A stretch of 64,000 bases of DNA from CAWGQN01 sp963824885 (GCA_963824885.1 CAWGQN010000002.1:62001-126000), one strand, 5' to 3'; shown: positions 16,341 through 25,164, counted from the first letter of the stretch. Numbers and translations are program-made. Notes: a model not told the origin generated them from the letters alone.

Positions 16341-17890
16341 CCGTGCATTTTGGAGGCGCGTGTCTCGCACTGGGTCAAGCCCGCCTGCACACGCGGCTTC
16401 GGGCGGTTCGCCGTGCCATTCTCAATCCCGTCACGATCATTGCTGCAGTTATTGGCGGAGTGCTGTCATTCTTGGTCCTTCTCCACGGTGATAACGAGTC
16501 GTCTCGTTTTGCAAGGGACACATTCGTCGATACGGCATCAATAGTTCTTGGAGTGATGATTGGTGCTGTGGGTGTCACATCGCAGCGAGGATCGCCATTG
16601 CGGTGGAGCGCAGCAGACGTGTCGTGGACACTGCCCAGCAAATTCGGCCCATTCCTGCTCGTTTTGGAGCAGCTTTTCGCCTCGGCGCTCGCCGCGCTCT
16701 TCTTGCCGCTTGTTTTCTCCGCTCTGTCGTTGTCGCTGCAAGGGCGGGCGCCGTGGCTGGCGCTAGCAAGCTCGCTCTCAGTCGCGGCGATCGTACTGTT
16801 TGTCCGAGCTTTATCCATCGGTTTGCACGACATCGGGACGCTATCGCAAATTCTGAGGTGGCTCATCGTTGCACTGAGCATCCTGTGGATTCTCGTGTGG
16901 ATCGGCGAAACGGTTCTCTCTCTCGGTTTCGTCCCTGGATTTGACGTGGTGAACGATGTGAAATCGACAGTGATGACGCTCTTGACGGGGATAATCCGCC
17001 CTGAATCGGCCGACCCTGCGTTGTGCGCGGTCGTGATCTCGGTCGCGATGATCATCGCCATTCCAGCCGTGGTGCGTCCGAATCGCCTGATCGAACCCGC
17101 GGCTCGAGAAAGCGCGAATGCCGCGATTTTGGTTGCGGCCCTGTCGGGGAGCGCACGCCCCATCTCCCTTGGCGGTGGGCACTACTCAACTGGACTCGCA
17201 TCGCGAAAAAAATGGCCACGCTCGCCTCTGGCGGCGATCCGACTGTGCGGGTGGAGCCAAATCCGAAGACGCCGAAAACAGTCAATCATTTTGACGGTGA
17301 TTCTTTGCTTCGCAGGTGGGATCGTTATTTCTTCCCATCCTGACGCAAACGTGTGGATCGCTGTGGGAATCGCGATGATCGTGCTCGGTCTTGCTTCGCC
17401 CGCCCAAACGTCGGCCAACCAGCTCTCTCACCAACACGTGTGGATGTCGCGAGTGCCAGCTACTCGGGCCCTTTTCTACGCGATGATTCCCGATGCCGTC
17501 CTCTATGTAGTGACGCTTCTGGCAGTTGCGGTTGTGGGGGTGGTTATCCAGCCCCGGTCGTGGGCGGTCACGAGTGTCATCCTGCTCGTCGCTCCACTTG
17601 CCGCGATTACCGTCACGCTCGCCGGGATCGTCGGTCACTCGTTGTCTTCGAGTCCGATTGTGAGGGCGATGGCCGGTACAATGCTGGCGACCGTTCCCGT
17701 TCTGGTGCCGATGGGATCGCTTCTTGTGTACCAAACGGCATCGTCAGCTCTTGTCATTCTTACGACTTTTGGGGTGTCTATGCTGATCTCAGCTGCACTC
17801 TATGCAGTTGTCGCGTGGGCAGCGTTCGCCGATGCGTTAGCCTCACCTGAATCGACGCCACCTACCACCGCAGCCGGATCGGTGAATTAG
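16337..17890 (+). CDS. ABC exporter permease of the RiPP cluster
   Basis: 517 aa polytopic protein with about 12 hydrophobic segments and a large basic cytoplasmic loop (SRKKWPRSPLAAIRLCGWSQ). It lacks the FtsX signature, so it is a bacteriocin-type ABC-2-like permease working with the ATPase encoded immediately upstream. The last residues (TTAAGSVN) are encoded by the 24-bp direct repeat shared with lipoprotein L2. It is the last gene of the island; the convergent MacB-like permease begins ten bases beyond. Base composition is closer to the host average than that of the modification genes. Confidence 0.75.
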   Translation: MTVHFGGACLALGQARLHTRLRAVRRAILNPVTIIAAVIGGVLSFLVLLHGDNESSRFARDTFVDTASIVLGVMIGAVGVTSQRGSPLRWSAADVSWTLPSKFGPFLLVLEQLFASALAALFLPLVFSALSLSLQGRAPWLALASSLSVAAIVLFVRALSIGLHDIGTLSQILRWLIVALSILWILVWIGETVLSLGFVPGFDVVNDVKSTVMTLLTGIIRPESADPALCAVVISVAMIIAIPAVVRPNRLIEPAARESANAAILVAALSGSARPISLGGGHYSTGLASRKKWPRSPLAAIRLCGWSQIRRRRKQSIILTVILCFAGGIVISSHPDANVWIAVGIAMIVLGLASPAQTSANQLSHQHVWMSRVPATRALFYAMIPDAVLYVVTLLAVAVVGVVIQPRSWAVTSVILLVAPLAAITVTLAGIVGHSLSSSPIVRAMAGTMLATVPVLVPMGSLLVYQTASSALVILTTFGVSMLISAALYAVVAWAAFADALASPESTPPTTAAGSVN

Positions 17891-17894
17891 GCGG
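17871..17894 (+). repeat. Perfect 24-bp direct repeat, right copy
   Basis: Identical to 10320-10343 and marks the right boundary of the RiPP island. It contains the stop codon of the exporter permease. Confidence 0.85.
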
Positions 17895-17899
17895 CCCCC

Positions 17900-19120
17900 T
17901 CATCGGCGGAGGGCGTCGACGGGTTGAACGCGCGCGGCGCGGTGGGCGGGGTAGAGCCCAGCGAGGAGTCCGACGAGCGTTCCAATGAGGGGCGCGGGGA
18001 GGGTGAGCCACGGGTCAATGATCGCGGTGCTGGATTGCACGATTGCGGTTGTCAAAACAATCGCAATGCCGAGTGTGGTGCCAATGAGTCCGCCGAGGGT
18101 GCCGATTGCGGCGGTTTCTGTGAGGAATTGAACCGCAATGTCTCGTGGTCGGGCTCCGATTGCGCGGCGGAGGCCGATTTCTGGCGTGCGTTCCATGACC
18201 GCGACGAGGGTCGTGTTGGCAATGCCAATCGCGCCGATAAAGAGGGTCACGGACGCGAGAATGAGAAAGAGCGAGTTGAGTGAGCCGGTCACGGTGTTTT
18301 CGAGGGTCGACGTGTCGTGGGGGGGTGTGGCCCGCAAAAGGTCGGGTTTGTCGGGGCGTAGTGCTGTGGCTGCTTGTGTCGCGATGAGAGGAGCGGCGCC
18401 GAGTGTTGTTTCGATGAGCATGGTTGCGGGACTTATGGTTGTGGGTTCGCCGTGTGCGATGAGTGCGGTTGTCGCGGGAATGAAGAGCGCGGAGAGCGCG
18501 GCGGGTTCGCGTTTCACGTCGCTCATAATGCCCACAACCGTGTACGCGGTGTCGGAAATGAACACGGTTGGTTGTTCGTCGGCGGAGCTGATTCGAAGTT
18601 GTCGGGCTGCTCCCGCACCGAGAACGACGACGTGCAGGGCGTTGTTTTCGTGGAATGCGTTGTAGAGCGCTCCGGACTTCATGGTGGGTTGCACGGCGTT
18701 CAGGTATCCGGGCGACGCGGCGTTGACGGTCATTTGAACGTGGGGGCTGCGCGGGTCGAGGGTTGTGGACACGCTTGATCCGATTCCGGGAATTGGCCAG
18801 CTTCGACCCGCCGTGACGACCCCGTTGAGTGCGCTGATGTGGGCGTCGGCGTTGTCGGGAAAACTGTAGACGGTGTCTTTCGCGTCAGTTTCTCCCGCGT
18901 CGGTGACGGTGACCTGGGTTGCTTTGAGTTCGGAGAAGGTGCTCGAGATTTGGCCCGATGCGGTCGCGGTGAGTCCGAGGACCGCAACGAACGCGCCAAT
19001 ACCGAGGACCGTGCCGAGCATCGTGAGCACCGTGCGGCTCGGGCGCTGACTCACGCCCGCGAGTGATTCTTTCGCGAGATCGCGGGCCGACAATTTGGTG
19101 CGAGAGATGGGCGCGTTCAT
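17900..19120 (-). CDS. MacB-like FtsX permease
   Basis: 406 aa. One N-terminal transmembrane helix (RTVLTMLGTVLGIGAFVAVLGL) is followed by a large extracellular MacB periplasmic-core-type domain and three C-terminal helices with FtsX signatures (ERTPEIGLRRAIGARPRDIAVQF, LAGLYPAHRAARVQPVDALR). It couples ATP hydrolysis inside to mechanical work outside, typically efflux or resistance to antimicrobial peptides. It overlaps the ATPase stop by four bases and is third in the operon adaptor, ATPase, permease. Next to a RiPP cluster and killer-toxin-like genes, a self-protection role is attractive but inferred. Confidence 0.9.
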   Translation of the reverse strand: MNAPISRTKLSARDLAKESLAGVSQRPSRTVLTMLGTVLGIGAFVAVLGLTATASGQISSTFSELKATQVTVTDAGETDAKDTVYSFPDNADAHISALNGVVTAGRSWPIPGIGSSVSTTLDPRSPHVQMTVNAASPGYLNAVQPTMKSGALYNAFHENNALHVVVLGAGAARQLRISSADEQPTVFISDTAYTVVGIMSDVKREPAALSALFIPATTALIAHGEPTTISPATMLIETTLGAAPLIATQAATALRPDKPDLLRATPPHDTSTLENTVTGSLNSLFLILASVTLFIGAIGIANTTLVAVMERTPEIGLRRAIGARPRDIAVQFLTETAAIGTLGGLIGTTLGIAIVLTTAIVQSSTAIIDPWLTLPAPLIGTLVGLLAGLYPAHRAARVQPVDALRR

Positions 19121-19860
19121 GACGCGCCGATGTGACCGTCGTGGATGGTCACGCGCGATGTGGCGCGCGCGGCGGTTTCGGGGTCGTGAGTAATGACGAC
19201 GATTGTTACTCCTTCTTTATTGAGGTGGTCGAAGAGGTCGAGGACGTGGGCGGCGGTTGCCGAATCGAGGTTGCCGGTTGGTTCGTCGCACAAAAGCAGG
19301 CTGGGTTGGGTCGCGAGCGCTCGCGCAATTGCGACTCGCTGTCTCTCTCCGCCGGACATTGTTGAGGGAAACGCGTCGAGGCGGTGGGCGAGCCCAACGC
19401 GCGTGAGCGCGTCGCGGGCCGCTGCGATGCGCTCGGCGTCGGGTTTTCCGATGTAGAGCTGACCGAGCGCGACGTTTTCTGTTGCGGTGCGATAGCTGAG
19501 CAAGTGGAAGTCTTGAAAGACGAACCCGATTCGGTGCCCTCGAAGCGCGGTTCGTTGTGTTTCGGTCAGTTCGGTGGTCGAGAGTCCGTCGAGAAGGTAG
19601 CGACCCGAGCTTGGGGTGTCGAGGAGACCGATTTGGTTGAGCAGCGTGGATTTTCCTGAACCGGAGGGCCCGACAATCGCGAGGTAGTCGCCGCGTTCAA
19701 CCGTGAGGTCAATGGCGGCGAGGGCGTGCACGACGGGTGGCCCGTGAAAGGTGCGCGAGAGCGCGCTTATGGCGATGACGGGCGGTCGCGGGAGCAGGTG
19801 TTCGCGCGCGCGCGCCGACGCGGCGTCGACGAGCGGGAATTCCGCCGCGGGGAAACTCAT
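19117..19860 (-). CDS. MacB/LolD-type ABC ATPase
   Basis: 247 aa. Walker A GPSGSGKST, the Q-loop FVFQDFHLL, signature MSGGERQRVAIARAL, Walker B LLLCDEPTGNLD and switch ITHD form the classic LolD/MacB ATPase set. It works with the FtsX permease that follows with a four-base overlap. The N-terminal ~25 residues (ASARAREHLLPRPPV) before the nucleotide-binding fold are an unusual short extension. Confidence 0.93.
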   Translation of the reverse strand: MSFPAAEFPLVDAASARAREHLLPRPPVIAISALSRTFHGPPVVHALAAIDLTVERGDYLAIVGPSGSGKSTLLNQIGLLDTPSSGRYLLDGLSTTELTETQRTALRGHRIGFVFQDFHLLSYRTATENVALGQLYIGKPDAERIAAARDALTRVGLAHRLDAFPSTMSGGERQRVAIARALATQPSLLLCDEPTGNLDSATAAHVLDLFDHLNKEGVTIVVITHDPETAARATSRVTIHDGHIGAS

Positions 19861-19868
19861 GCTTCGTC

Positions 19869-21356
19869 TTAACCGGTAACGACTTTGTCGCCTGCCGACA
19901 GCTGATCAGACTCTTTGGGCGCAACTTCGGCTTCGCCGGTTGCAATCATTCCGGTGGCGACGGGGGTTTTTCGCTTGGAGCCGTCGGGGCGGAGCACGGT
20001 GACGAAAGCTGAGCCGTCTGCCGCGGAGGAGATCGCGGCGACGGGGACGACGAGGACGGGGTCGTGTGATTGAGCGGTCACGATTGTGAGGCGCACGTCT
20101 TTGCCGAGCCAACTCGCGTCGAGCGCCGCGTGCGGTGTGACGGTGAGCGGATACCCGGGTTTTGCCGAGACGGGGGCCGGCCCGCCGGGCACGGGTGCCG
20201 CGCCGTTTCCGGCCGCGGGTTGGGGTCCGCTGTCGCCGCTCGTGAACTCCCCGAGCGCTGTGACCGCTCCTTCTGTTGTGCGTCGATTCACGTCGTCAGA
20301 AATGACGACCTGCTGGCCCGCGGAAAGCCCCGTGTGGCTGCCCGGTGGAACGGCGGCTTGCACGACGAGGTTTCCCGTGTTGATTGTCATCATCGCGCCC
20401 GTTGTGCCGGAGAGGGTCGCGCCCACCGTGGCATCTACTTTGCCGACCGTCGCGGGGAGGGCGGGAACAAAAACCAGTTCTGCGAGGGGGATCTGCACGC
20501 CGGTTGTTCCTTCGAGCTCGTCGAGCGCCTCTTGAGCAGACGCGACGTCGTGGTGGCCGTCGGTCACGTGCTGGTGTGCTTGCGCTCTCTCAACGGTATC
20601 GGTCGCCTGTTGAGCGGCAATCGTGTCGGCTTTGAGTTTTCGCTTCGCTTCGGTCACGGCGTGCCGGGCCGACTGGATCGCGGCCGTTTCGCCCTGATTG
20701 ACGTCGGACGTGCTCACGGGTTCAAAGCCGCGGTCGCGGTAGAGGGCCGTGATCGCGTGCTTCGTGCCCGAACCAAACGTGCTGCTGTCCGACCGCGTCG
20801 AGAGATAACCGAGCGACGCGAGAGCGCCGTGCAATTGCTTGACGTCGCCACCTTTCGCTCCGGGTTTGACGTCTCGATACGCCGGAATCTCGCCCGGGAG
20901 CGCAATAATCGGCCGACCCGACACTTGAGCGACGACGTCACCCGCGTTCACCACGTCGCCCGCGGCCTTCGGCAGCGCCGTGACAATAGCCGCGGCACTC
21001 GTTGACGTGAGTGCCGGTGTGACGGCGACGCTATTGACCGCGGCGACGGTTCCGCGCACCGTGACGGTGTTGTCGAGAACTTTTCGCTGCACGTGCGACG
21101 TCAATTCCGATGGCGACGGCGGAGAAGCCTCGGCAGCGCGTTGGGCCGGTGATTTGACGAGTAACGACGCGAGCAACCCGGCAATGGAAAGGCTCGCGGC
21201 CGACGCGGCGACAATCACGAACACGCGCTGGCGGCGAATAACGCGCGACGCCGCGGGCGGAAACGCGGCAGCCGACTCTTCGCCGAGTTCTGACCGCCCG
21301 TGTGCATTCTGCGCGTCGGAATCTCGAAATAGAAACCCGCGCTTCTTCCTTCTCAC
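19869..21356 (-). CDS. MacA/HlyD-like membrane-fusion protein with peptidoglycan-binding domain
   Basis: 495 aa. A signal anchor (RVFVIVAASAASLSIAGLLASLLV, about residues 42-65) is followed by a lipoyl/barrel-sandwich half and a PG_binding_1-type repeat (VKPGAKGGDVKQLHGALASLGY). A coiled-coil hairpin with the beta-barrel (VLVVPVAAISSAADGSAFVTVL) completes the protein. It is typical of Gram-positive adaptor subunits of MacB-type transporters. GTG 21356 was chosen for its AAGGGG box seven bases upstream; the longer frame to 21497 has no site. About the first 45 codons plus the upstream region were duplicated to 25165-25475. Confidence 0.85.
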   Translation of the reverse strand: MRRKKRGFLFRDSDAQNAHGRSELGEESAAAFPPAASRVIRRQRVFVIVAASAASLSIAGLLASLLVKSPAQRAAEASPPSPSELTSHVQRKVLDNTVTVRGTVAAVNSVAVTPALTSTSAAAIVTALPKAAGDVVNAGDVVAQVSGRPIIALPGEIPAYRDVKPGAKGGDVKQLHGALASLGYLSTRSDSSTFGSGTKHAITALYRDRGFEPVSTSDVNQGETAAIQSARHAVTEAKRKLKADTIAAQQATDTVERAQAHQHVTDGHHDVASAQEALDELEGTTGVQIPLAELVFVPALPATVGKVDATVGATLSGTTGAMMTINTGNLVVQAAVPPGSHTGLSAGQQVVISDDVNRRTTEGAVTALGEFTSGDSGPQPAAGNGAAPVPGGPAPVSAKPGYPLTVTPHAALDASWLGKDVRLTIVTAQSHDPVLVVPVAAISSAADGSAFVTVLRPDGSKRKTPVATGMIATGEAEVAPKESDQLSAGDKVVTG

Positions 21357-21529
21357 CCCACTGCCCCTTACGTGTGTCACAACGATCAGTACCGGTTCGG
21401 GACGGTTGTCGTAGTTTAGCTCCCCGCGCGGCGAAAAGTGGGGTGAATTTCCGGCGGGCAATCGTTGACGAATTTGGCGGGCGAGTATTGCCCTCACGCG
21501 TCGTCACGTGCAACCATTCTGAGCAGAAA

Positions 21530-21579
21530 GTTGACGCTAGTTCGAGGGGGATGGCGTCGACGAGAAACGATTCCTTTGT
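21530..21579 (+). promoter_or_regulatory. Conserved element upstream of crystallin gene C2
   Basis: GTTGACGCTAGTTCGAGGGG followed by GTCGACGAGAAACGATTC, matching 9002-9050 and 25452-25500. It lies in the region between the divergent adaptor gene and C2. Confidence 0.55.
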
Positions 21580-21639
21580 CCGGCCCGCGTTTAATGGCGC
21601 GACGAAGGAAAAATCCCACAATATGGAGTTGAAACAATC

Positions 21640-21972
21640 ATGAAAATAGGAAAAACCCTCGCTACCGTCGCCGCAACCGGCGCACTCACCTTAGGACTCG
21701 CGCTGGGCGGAGCGGGATCGGCCCACGCTGTCCGCAAAGTGATGTGTTTTGGAAATGAATACCTGAATCTACATTCCCGAGCCCTCTGGCCTGGTGGGTC
21801 TTGTTGGGCGGACGCTGGACGCACTGACGTAGACCTTCACCGGATATTTAGGCTGAAGTCAGGGAACAACAGAGGCAATGTCTCAAATGCCGCGGGTCCT
21901 GTTGCCCGTTTTTCAAAATGGCAAACGCATAATTTCGCCGAAACGACTATCAAGAGGATATGGATTTACTAG
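21640..21972 (+). CDS. Secreted beta/gamma-crystallin (killer-toxin-like) protein C2
   Basis: 110 aa. The signal peptide MKIGKTLATVAATGALTLGL ends at AHA|VR near residue 29. The mature domain has the clearest crystallin pattern of the three: MCFGNEYLNLHS, GSCWADAGRTDVDL, RLKSGNNRGNVS, FSKWQTHNF and KRIWIY. Two cysteines are conserved. GGAG lies 11 bases before ATG 21640. It is divergent from the adaptor gene across a shared regulatory region and is followed after 23 bases by lipoprotein L3. Confidence 0.78.
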   Translation: MKIGKTLATVAATGALTLGLALGGAGSAHAVRKVMCFGNEYLNLHSRALWPGGSCWADAGRTDVDLHRIFRLKSGNNRGNVSNAAGPVARFSKWQTHNFAETTIKRIWIY

Positions 21973-21995
21973 ACAGTGACAATGAGCAATTTGCG

Positions 21996-22865
21996 ATGAA
22001 GAATTCTTGGGCCCCGGCCCTGCTTTCCACCGTGTTCCTTCTGGGGGGGTGCACGGTGGAAGGCAGCACCGGAGGTTCACTAGAACCCACACTAGAAACC
22101 ATCGGGACGGTGTCGAATGAAGCGCAAGCGGCGCGGCCAGTTGACGTTTTCCTGCCCTCACCAGGCGAGATACTTGAGGTTGCACACATTCAAGAAAACG
22201 CGATAACAGATTGCTATGCGAAACATGGCATCACGGGGAAATACTCGTTTGCACGCAACCCGTCGGACCTTGCAATGTTCATCAACAGTTCCATACGAGA
22301 CCGAGTAGTTCGGTCCGACCTCTGGGCGTACTTCGACACCACCAACGCAAACCATCACGGTTATAAACGACCGCCCGGGGAGCTCGGAGTTCTCATGGCA
22401 GCAAGCCCTGACGGTCAGGAAACGAAATTTCGTGATCGCGAAGCCGAAATCCTGGAATGCATCGACCGGGTTCGGCAAGACGCGCCGGGTGAGTTTGACG
22501 CAATACGACTTGCGGATTCTGGTTCTCTTCCCGAGCGCGGGCCCACCATTCCACTCAACGACAGCCGCTACGTCGAAGCTGTGGCCAAATGGAGCACGTG
22601 CATGAAAGAACGCGGATTCAACTACTCCGACCCGGTCGCCGCCATTGGCGATGAGCAATGGAGTGACACGGAAACCGCGGACTCGCAAGAAATCGCAACC
22701 GCGACCGCCGACATCGACTGCAAAATCTCCACCAACCTCGTCGGCATCGCACTCGCCGTTCAAACCGCCTACGACAAGCAGTACATTGACACGCACCAAG
22801 AAGCGCTGACCCAGTTTCGAAATGACCTCGACATATATCTCCGCGGACCCGTCACGCAAAACTGA
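21996..22865 (+). CDS. Lipoprotein of the repeated family (L3)
   Basis: 289 aa. From ATG 21996 the signal peptide MKNSWAPALLSTVFLL leads to lipobox LGGC with Cys19; an in-frame start at 21960 would put twelve acidic residues ahead of it and is unlikely. The N-terminal half differs from L1 and L2 (CYAKHGITGKYSF, WAYFDTTNANHHGY), while the C-terminal third is almost identical (ERGFNYSDP, EIATATADIDCK, AYDKQYIDTHQEALTQFRND). A variable N-terminal half and conserved C-terminal half would fit partner-specific recognition of the cognate crystallin protein. Confidence 0.75.
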   Translation: MKNSWAPALLSTVFLLGGCTVEGSTGGSLEPTLETIGTVSNEAQAARPVDVFLPSPGEILEVAHIQENAITDCYAKHGITGKYSFARNPSDLAMFINSSIRDRVVRSDLWAYFDTTNANHHGYKRPPGELGVLMAASPDGQETKFRDREAEILECIDRVRQDAPGEFDAIRLADSGSLPERGPTIPLNDSRYVEAVAKWSTCMKERGFNYSDPVAAIGDEQWSDTETADSQEIATATADIDCKISTNLVGIALAVQTAYDKQYIDTHQEALTQFRNDLDIYLRGPVTQN

Positions 22866-23018
22866 CCCCGCACGAGTGCCAATGCGACGAATCCAACTCG
22901 TACACACTGGAGCCGACTCAACAAGGCCGCAATTCGAGATTACGTAGTACTGTGTCGGTTTCCGCTCATCTCAATCACCCACGGAAAAATATCGCGTGCA
23001 CATCGACAACAAAGCAGC
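22866..23018 (+). repeat. Duplicated 3' flank of the lipoprotein cassette (copy 2)
   Basis: Matches 8759-8890 and, more closely, 26776-26935. It runs into the 5' end of the next lipoprotein gene (L4) up to the IS3 insertion point. Confidence 0.8.
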
Positions 23019-23053
23019 CAAGGGGCTGCTGTAGCTTTTGTTGACTTTTTGGT

Positions 23054-23929
23054 TTAGGCCGCCTGGGTGGCGGCTGGTCTTATTGTCTCGTATTCGATGG
23101 GTGTGAGTTTCCCGAGGGCGCGTTGTCGGCGCCTGCGGTGGTAGGTGGCTTCAATCCACGTGATGATCGCGAGGCGGAGGTCTTCCCGGTTCTGCCAACG
23201 CCGGGTGTTCAGGACGTTGTTTTGCAGCAGCGAGAAAAACGATTCCATTGCGGCGTTATCAGCGCACGCACCGACCCTTCCCATCGATCCGACGAGCCCG
23301 TTGTTCTTGAGCGTGCGAACAAACGTTTTCGAACGAAATTGGGACCCCCTGTCCGAGTGGACCACTGTTCGTATCGGGTTGCGGCGTTGGATTGCCATTC
23401 GGACGGCCCGAACAGCTAGTGATGCTTTCATCCGTGTGTCGATGGAGTACCCGACGATCCGGTTGGAGTGAACATCCTTGACCGCGCACAAATACAGTTT
23501 TCCCTCTTGCGTTGGGTGCTCCGTAATGTCGGTCAACCAAAGCTCGTTCGCTGCTGTTGCGGTGAATACTCGCTTGACTTTGTCGTCGTGCACGGGCGGA
23601 CCGGGTGTGCGGTTTCTTCCGCGTTTCTTCGCGAACATGCTCCACAGCTTCTGCTGCGAACACAGGCGCCACACGCGCCGTTCCGAGACGGCGAAGCCCC
23701 GTTGGGCGAGTTCGTCAGCAATGAACCGGTAACCGAACATCGGATCATCACGGTGAACATCCACCGCCGCATTGGTCACGTGAGCGTCGTCCCACGCACG
23801 GTCACTGACAGGGGTGCGCACCCACCGGTAATACCCCTGCTTCGAGAACTTCAAAACCCGACACGTCACCGCCACCGGCACCCTGATTCGGGCACCGGCA
23901 GCGGCAAGCTCTCTCACGAGCGGGTACAT
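23054..23929 (-). CDS. IS3 transposase orfB (DDE integrase domain), copy 1
   Basis: 291 aa. An HTH_21-like region (GYRFIADELAQRGFAVSERRV) precedes an rve integrase core with DDE residues in WLTDITEHP, VVHSDRGSQF and NAAMESFFSLLQN. It would normally be made as an OrfAB fusion by -1 frameshifting on the A-run of the overlapping orfA end. It differs from the copy at 58889-59764 at one residue seen (VLKFSK versus VLTFSK). Confidence 0.93.
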   Translation of the reverse strand: MYPLVRELAAAGARIRVPVAVTCRVLKFSKQGYYRWVRTPVSDRAWDDAHVTNAAVDVHRDDPMFGYRFIADELAQRGFAVSERRVWRLCSQQKLWSMFAKKRGRNRTPGPPVHDDKVKRVFTATAANELWLTDITEHPTQEGKLYLCAVKDVHSNRIVGYSIDTRMKASLAVRAVRMAIQRRNPIRTVVHSDRGSQFRSKTFVRTLKNNGLVGSMGRVGACADNAAMESFFSLLQNNVLNTRRWQNREDLRLAIITWIEATYHRRRRQRALGKLTPIEYETIRPAATQAA

Positions 23930-24216
23930 CAGTTTTTTGGTAACCCCGCCTGCGACAAATACGCGGCAGCCCGCCGAAGAACTTCGTTCTCCTGCTCAAG
24001 CAAACGCATCCGCTTCTTCATCTGACGAATCTCGGCAGCGTCAGCATCGGTAATACCCGGACGAACACCGTCCTCGATATCAGCTCGCTTCAACCACGTC
24101 GCTAACGTCGCATCGCAAATTCCGAAATCCTTCGCTACCTGCGACAACGACGCTTCTTTTCTTCGAGCAACCGCAACAACATCGCAACGAAATTCGATCG
24201 GGTAAGGCTTAGACAT
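23929..24216 (-). CDS. IS3 transposase orfA (HTH), copy 1
   Basis: 95 aa from MSKPYPIEF. An HTH_Tnp_1 domain (VAKDFGICDATLATWLKRAD) is followed by a leucine-zipper-like coiled coil (EIRQMKKRMRLLEQENEVLRRA). It ends in an A-rich slippery stretch before the overlapping orfB start. Confidence 0.92.
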   Translation of the reverse strand: MSKPYPIEFRCDVVAVARRKEASLSQVAKDFGICDATLATWLKRADIEDGVRPGITDADAAEIRQMKKRMRLLEQENEVLRRAAAYLSQAGLPKN

Positions 24217-25164
24217 GACACACATCTTTCCACCAAGAACCAACACGGCCCTCAGAGATCAACAGTCAACAAAAGCCTCAGCAGCCCCCAATGTGGTGGT
24301 CGTACTCTCCATCGCCCTCGTGCTTTCGGGGTGTGCGGCGGGGGACAACGGCAGCGGCGAAAACAATGAACCTGTCCTTGGCGACGTACGCCAGATAACA
24401 CACGAAATGCAAGTGAAACGACCGATTGACGTTTTTCTGCCCTCATCAAACGAGATACGTCAGACCGCTCTCTTGCAACTGGAAACGGAAAACCGTTGCT
24501 TTGCCGAACACGGGCTCACGGCAAAACGCGAACAGAACGCGACTGATCTTGCCGCCTTTGTCAACAGCTCGTTGCGAGGCAGAGTCGTGATGGCAAGTTT
24601 TTGGAGCTTTTTCGACACCACGAATGCGGCCCAATACGGCTACAAGAGACCGGCTGAAGACCGAGGGCCGCTTGAGTCACATATCTCAGGGGGCATCCCA
24701 GCCTGGGAAATTATCTCCACGTGTGCTGAAAGGTCAACGAGTAATACGCCTGGCCAAGCCGGTTGGTCGGAGTTTACGTCTGAAACGGCTGTTCTCCCCG
24801 ATGGTGGGCCGAAGTCTGCCGTCAACGACAGCCGATACGTTTCCGCTGTCGGCAATTGGAGCTCGTGCATGAACGAAAAGGGATTCGACTACCCTGACCC
24901 TCTCGCCGCAATCGGCGACAGACAATGGCATCAATTGGAGACTGCCGACTCACAAGAAATCGCAACCGCCACAGCCGACATTGATTGCAAAATCTCCACC
25001 AACCTCGTCGGGATCGGCCTTGCCGTCCAAACGGCATACGACAAGCACTACATTGACACCCACCGGGAAGCGCTCACCCAGTTTCGCAACGACCTCGACA
25101 ACTACCTTCGCGGAGCCACGAAATCAACGTGACCTCCGATGATTGTCGGAGCGACGATTCTTAA

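Larger units (their letters stand above)
23022..24288 (-). mobile_element. IS3-family insertion sequence, copy 1
   Basis: About 1267 bp, bounded by imperfect inverted repeats GGGGCTGCTGTAGCTTTTGT (left) and GGGGCTGCTGAGGCTTTTGT (right, read inward). It is flanked by a 3-bp target duplication CAA (23019-23021 and 24289-24291). It carries orfA and orfB overlapping at TGATG behind an A-run, the usual IS3 programmed-frameshift arrangement. A nearly identical copy lies at 58530-59796. Confidence 0.92.
22996..25132 (+). pseudogene. Lipoprotein L4 gene interrupted by IS3 in its signal-peptide codons
   Basis: Removing 23022-24288 plus one copy of the 3-bp duplication joins GTG 22996 (HIDNKAA) to NVVVVLSIALVLSGCAAGDN in frame. 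This restores a perfect lipoprotein signal with Cys23 and a full-length family member ending ...DNYLRGATKST. In the present sequence the 3' part can only be read from an ATG inside the IS end (24215), which gives a non-signal N-terminus MTHIFPPRTN and probably no export. The uninterrupted equivalent of the junction survives at 26906-26957, which confirms the reconstruction. Confidence 0.85.

Noticed and set aside
10319..17890. Thioviridamide-type (thioamitide) cluster
   Set aside because: No YcaO or TfuA homologue is present, so backbone thioamidation is not supported although kinase, lyase and decarboxylase are shared.
10960..17890. Class I-IV lanthipeptide cluster
   Set aside because: No LanB, LanC, LanM or LanKC/LanL sequence is present.
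24215..25132. Full-length protein starting MTHIFPPRTN
   Set aside because: The start codon lies within the IS3 right end; homology shows the true gene began at 22996 and is interrupted.
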